64,000 nucleotides of DNA from Bretschneidera sinensis (Eukaryota; Streptophyta; Magnoliopsida; Brassicales; Akaniaceae): contig CM043701.1 in assembly GCA_023935145.1 (NCBI GenBank), positions 74,894,817-74,958,816 on the forward strand, read 5' to 3'. The position numbers and the translations under genes were made by a program. Shown piece by piece: positions 63,424-64,000 of this stretch; position 1 is the stretch's first letter; the number at the start of each line of letters is the position of its first letter. The notes below the pieces were generated by a model. That model saw only the letters and a program-made list of their open reading frames with translations, ran no database searches and was not told the DNA's origin.

Positions 63424-64000
63424 AACAGAAAGTCAAGCTAAAGACTATAAATTAGAACTACCATTTCGGTTCTTACTTTTTATTTTTTTTCTTGCTTTTT
63501 GAAATTAATTGGTGCGTTTCAATTTTTTTTTGTTTTGCTTAATTTATTTTTTATTTCAATTTTTATGGCCTTACAGTGTGTATTTTTGGTTTATTTTTCA
63601 GCTCTACTTGGAGTCAGGACAGTAATCCAGCGCTGCAGCCTCACATTTCTAGTGCTGCAGCACCAGGCCTTTCATTTATATGCTGTCCAGGTCAGAGATT
63701 CAGCGCTGCAGCCTCATAATGTTGGTGCTACAGCGCCAGGACCTGTGCACACAAGCTGTTTCTGCACTTACGCACGTTAAATCTGCCCAGAAATCCAGTG
63801 CTACAACGCTGGCAAGTGGAAGCTGCAGCGCCAGGTCGTAAGCTGACATTTAAATGCATAGCCCTTCCACAGTTAGGGCACTCTAAAATTTAATTTCCAA
63901 CTGCTCTCCCTCTCCACTACCACCATATCCCGATCATAGCAGTGATCATGAGGATGAGGACATTGACAAAGACGATTGATTCGGCCTCCGACTAATCAAG
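63424..64000 (+). promoter_or_regulatory. Element J spacer module and possible env-like C-terminal scrap
   Basis: A T-rich stretch, then an array of GCGCTGCAGC-like words (63626-63835), TTTAAAT (63849-63855), a C/T-rich tract (63895-63925) and finally a short acidic reading DHEDEDIDKDD ending TGA at 63977. The last resembles the acidic env-like tail of F. The env-like body is missing. The ORF at 63499-63780 runs through the array and is not supported. Confidence 0.5.

Larger units (their letters stand above)
58990..64000 (+). mobile_element. Element J: non-autonomous Athila-like element with gag-protease, continues past window
   Basis: LTR 58990-60692, Asp-like primer site, gag 60820, protease to about 63205, then directly the integrase C-terminal tail (63215-63423), spacer module and an apparent env-like C-terminal scrap. 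RT, RNase H and the integrase core are absent. It is a different family from E: LTR, gag and protease are only distantly alike. Confidence 0.88.

Noticed and set aside
1..64000. Host protein-coding or tRNA genes
   Set aside because: Every long frame on either strand was traced to a retrotransposon domain, its antisense or an LTR; I saw no exon-like series and no tRNA cloverleaf.

Overview
This window is plant heterochromatin made almost entirely of nested LTR retrotransposons. I see no host protein gene, tRNA, rRNA, CRISPR array or bacterial feature. The elements are AT-rich Ty3/gypsy chromovirus-like (Tekay/Del type, initiator-Met primer site, C-terminal chromodomain-like tail), Ty3/gypsy Athila-like (Asp-tRNA-like primer site, 3' env-like ORF) and Ty1/copia. 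This mix points to a flowering plant, probably a eudicot, in a pericentromeric or other gene-poor region. I cannot name the species.

Left half (1-29,625), a stack resolved by target-site duplications (TSDs). Element A (chromovirus, +) enters at the left edge inside its 5' LTR (to 1054), has decayed gag-pol to about 5,460 and a 3' LTR starting at 5465. Copia element B (-, 5552-24360, TSD GATTT) sits in that 3' LTR. B carries copia solo LTR C (8998-9648 plus 21396-21830, TSD ATTAC). C carries the complete Athila-like element D (+, 9649-21390, TSD GGCCT). A's LTR resumes at 24361 and stops at about 25,838 in an unassigned, LTR-like sequence L. L contains a chromovirus solo LTR, K (27173-29287, TSD TAACA).

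Right half (29,626-64,000). Chromovirus G (+) gives a 5' LTR (29626-31704) and the start of gag-pro. It is interrupted by Athila-like F (-, 32498-51755), which contains the shortened Athila-like element E (+, 35386-42651, TSD CCATA). After F, G continues to about 52,437 and then switches abruptly to an inverted LTR and inverted pol (H, 52438-56389), a rearranged or second chromovirus. H is interrupted by Athila-like I (+, from 56390), and I by shortened Athila-like J (+, from 58990), which runs off the window.

Most interesting: (1) E and J belong to different Athila-like families but share one architecture. Gag and protease are kept, the RT-RNase H-integrase core is cut out between the protease/RT linker and the integrase C-terminal tail, and the env-like body is gone with its last codons apparently kept. 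In E the gag-pro to integrase-tail join is in frame. (2) Several families carry a GC-rich, family-specific short motif array just upstream of the LTR TATA box. The same motif family recurs in the spacer after integrase, followed by a TATA-like box and a pyrimidine-rich tract. This looks like a duplicated internal promoter module ahead of the 3' ORF. (3) In D, E and F the 3' polypurine tract is preceded by a perfect 7-bp stem hairpin with a GGGAC-containing loop. A second PPT-like tract upstream has its own palindrome.

Almost every coding region is broken, mostly by transition-type nonsense changes typical of methylated, silenced DNA. Autonomous elements D and F have each lost an integrase catalytic acidic residue.
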